NCBI RefSeq assembly: GCF_040939455.1
Contig: NC_134119.1
Span: 71,937,381 to 72,001,380 of the forward strand
DNA from: Microcebus murinus
Lineage: Eukaryota > Chordata > Mammalia > Primates > Cheirogaleidae
Reading direction: 5' to 3'
Length of the DNA: 64,000 bases
The stretch's first letter is position 1. The number at the start of each line of letters is the position of its first letter. Below are positions 61,561-64,000 of the stretch, piece after piece. The notes beneath the pieces were generated by a model. It was not told the origin of the DNA. It made no database searches and was given only the letters and a program-made list of their open reading frames with translations. The position numbers and the translations under genes are program-made.

Positions 61561-63000
61561 CTAGGCGGTGCTCTCCATCTTGGAGCCAACCATCTCCTTA
61601 CTCTGTGTTGCCTGCAGTGTTTCTTTGGCCCAGTTTATATCTGTGCTGGAATAATCCAGTCGGTGGGGGCATCTGACCAGTAAGGCAGTAGCCGCGATGA
61701 TTTGCTTGATTCGTAGACAAGCCGGCCATCCCGCCAACACCGGATCAATTTTCTTTTTTTGACAGGTGCGCCACTGGGTGCCTCTAAGGTCCTAGCGCCT
61801 GCGTGACCACTCCCTTGACTATTCCCTTTTTTTTTTGTCTACAAACAGGTGGAACTCTTTTGTGGGATCAGGGAGCGCCAGGGCCAGGGCCTCTAACATA
61901 GCTGTTCTCAAGGCTCAAAAGGGACCCTCCATCTGCACTGTCCATTTCCACGCTTGCCCTGCCTTGCACCCTTCATACAAGGGTCGAGCCTTCTCTGCGA
62001 ACCCCGGAATCCAGAGGCGGCAGTACCCCACTGACCCCAGGAACTCCCGCACTTTCCGACATGAGGTCAGGCTGGGTATCCCAAGCATAGTCTGTTTCAT
62101 TGCTTCTGTTAGCCACCTTTGGCCTCCCTTAATTTTATATTTTATTTATTTATTTTTTAATTTTATATTTTAAATAGGTGACTTCATCCTTGCAAATCTG
62201 GGCCTTTTTGGCACTAGCCCTGTAGCCCATTTCCCCTAACACTCTGAGTAAGTTTTGTGCTCTCCAGGCAGGTCTGAAGGGTTGGAGCAGCTAATAGTAA
62301 GTCATCTACATACTGCAGCAGGGTCACCTCTGGGTGGTTGGCACGGTACTCACCCAGGTCTTCGTGAAGGGCCTCTTGAACAAAGTGGGCAAGTTCTTAA
62401 ACCCCTGGGGCAGTCTTGTCCAAGTCAGCTGCCCCTGGATCCCCTCTCTTCGTCCTGCCACTCAAAGGCAAATATTTCTTGGCTGCGCGGGGCCACGGCT
62501 AGGCTGAAAAGGGCATCCTTTAAATCTAGGACAGTGTACCAAGTCTGCGTTGGAGGAAGGGAGCTTAGTAGGGTGTAGGGGTTTGGAACCGTAGGATGGA
62601 TGTCTAGGACACGCGTTTTGACCTCCCTGAGGTCCTACAAAGGCCAATAATCCTTTCCACCCGGTTTCTTCACTGGCAACAAAGGAGTATCCCAGGCTGA
62701 CTGGCACCTCCGGAGAATCCCGGCGTCTAGGCGCCTTCAAATGTGGGGCGTTTTTCCCACTCTAGCCTCCTGGGGCATGGGGTACTGTCTAACTCTGGCT
62801 GGCTCAGCCCCTGGTTTTAACTCAATGTATAGAGGTGGCTGATGCTTTGCCCACCCTGCACCCCCCGTTTCAGCCCAGGCTTTGGGAAATTTGCGGAGCC
62901 AGTGCTCTATGTCCTTTTCCTGGCCCCTCACAGGCTGGTATAGTCTATACTCATCCGCCTGTGACAAGGTCAAGATTTGAGTGACCCGGGGGCTGCTAAT
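61560..63000 (-). pseudogene. ERV pol, reverse transcriptase
   Basis: The frame at 62973-62737 carries the start of RT (WLRKFPKAWAETGG, then PPLYIELKPG). The palm region with [11 protein letters not shown] lies in 62740-62462, the catalytic YVDD at 62312-62301, and the connection (KARPLYEGCKAG) near 62000. Frame changes separate these pieces. Only about 300 bp lie between the end of the connection near 61700-61850 and the integrase start, which is too short for a normal RNase H domain. Confidence 0.82.
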
Positions 63001-63305
63001 AAGGTTGCCTTTATCATCAGTTATTATTATTTTTTTAAGTCAATACGGGCTCTTAATTTTGTGAGTATGTCTCCCCCTAATAATGGGGTGGGGCACTCTG
63101 GAATGACCATGAAGGTGTGACTCACTTGTCCCGAACTTAAGTCCAACTTTCGCCATGTAGTCCATCAGTAGGGCTTGGTTCTAGTTGCCCCCTGCACCCA
63201 GCTAGTCTTGTTAGACAGTTTTCCAGTGGTCTCAGTAATCACTGAATGTTCTGCCCCCGTGTCTACCAGGAAGCTGACTGGGCTCCCCTCCACTTGTAAA
63301 GTTAG
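63000..63305 (-). pseudogene. ERV protease
   Basis: The active-site DTGA is at 63263-63252 in the context [12 protein letters not shown], a class I aspartic protease. It is in a different frame from gag, whose frame ends at 63302-63304. Class I viruses usually keep gag and pro in one frame with a stop between, so an indel is likely. A stop follows within the domain. Confidence 0.8.
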
Positions 63306-63979
63306 CCTGGGCTCTGGGAGGGGAACCGAACCCCATCCCCCCATTCATCCTCTATTTGCCCCACCACCATAACCTTCTCGGAGGATTCAGCTCTACCTCC
63401 CCCCTTCCTCTTGGGGCAGTTCCTAGCCCAGTGTCCATGCTCCTTGCAATTGGCGCACTGATCCTTGCCTAGCCTCTCCCTCCGGGGTCGCTCCCAGCCT
63501 CTTGCCCCTAGCTGACCTCCTCCTGTAGCTGCGAGTAGGATCTTGGCCATTTTTTTGTTTGCCCTGCGTGCCTCGCCTGCCTGAAACGTTTTATCTTTTA
63601 ATCTTAATCTCTCTAACTTCTCTTTGGGCATTTCCCTGTTATTATATACTTTTTTTTTTTTTACCACTTTTAGCAAGTCCTGTAGAGTTTTTTTGCACAG
63701 CCTATCTATCTTTTGCACCTTTTGCCTAATGTCTGGGGCTGCCTGATTTACAAAGGCCATCATGACGGCCACTTTACTCTCTTCTACGGTAGGATCTATC
63801 GGAGTATACTGCCGAAAGGCTTTTATAATTTTTTTTAGGTAGGCTGCCAGACTTTTTTTAGGCCCCTGATGAACATCTCCTACCTTAGCCAAATTGGTCG
63901 GCTTTCGTGCCGCTACTTGTAGACCAGCCATCAGAGTCTGGCCGTAGACCCAGAGACGCCCCCTACCTTCAGCCTCATT
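63302..63979 (-). pseudogene. ERV gag, capsid end and nucleocapsid
   Basis: Open for 226 codons from just after an in-frame TAA at 63980-63982. It covers the capsid C-terminal part (QAAPDIRQKVQKID) and a basic nucleocapsid with one CCHC knuckle (CANCKEHGHWARNC, near 63455-63414). The rest of gag is beyond the window. A lysine run from an A tract (63650-63661) may be a slippage product. Confidence 0.88.
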
Positions 63980-64000
63980 TTAATCCCAGGGCGGCTGGCC

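Overview
This is a stretch of primate nuclear DNA, almost certainly from a lemur or another strepsirrhine. More than twenty young Alu copies carry the left/right linker with TTGGCCAATTAATTTCTTTCTATT, which is typical of the strepsirrhine AluL lineage. Three CpG islands, split KRAB/C2H2 exons, MIR, L1, MaLR LTRs and old DNA transposons complete a mammalian picture. No bacterial operon, CRISPR array or replicon is present.

Layout: (1) About 1.1-2.2 kb is a CpG-island promoter. It is the likely start of the first KRAB zinc-finger gene, whose coding exons lie at 13.49, 17.35, 17.73 and 20.52-22.88 kb. Exon structure and protein sequence match primate ZNF544. Here the gene is broken twice in its last exon: a small frameshift just before the fingers, and an AluL inserted inside a finger with a 15-bp target duplication. 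(2) About 30.75-31.66 kb is a second CpG island with three NF-Y boxes. It begins ZNF8, with coding exons at 31.16, 36.74, 37.13 and 44.90-46.18 kb. ZNF8 is intact through seven canonical fingers, but a 14-bp tandem duplication near its 3' end shifts the frame and removes a tail that is otherwise still readable. The order ZNF544 then ZNF8 on one strand matches human 19q13.43. (3) About 52.3-53.15 kb is a third CpG island, split by an AluL. It is a promoter with no recognised gene inside the window. (4) A SEC61B retrocopy lies at 56.35-56.92 kb. (5) From 58.2 kb to the right edge is the 3' three quarters of a class I (gammaretrovirus-like) endogenous provirus on the minus strand: 3' LTR, env, pol with an AluL in integrase, and the end of gag.

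The space between is mostly repeats, often nested. The most interesting is a mariner-like MITE with TA target duplications and perfect or near-perfect inverted ends, present twice (15.23 and 43.09 kb). One copy sits in a Tigger element and is itself hit by an AluL; the other sits in an L1. RNA-derived pseudogenes include a Y3 RNA and a U6 snRNA copy. The two KRAB genes share the standard plan of a KRAB box that recruits TRIM28 joined to DNA-binding C2H2 fingers. In this haplotype only ZNF8 still links the two.
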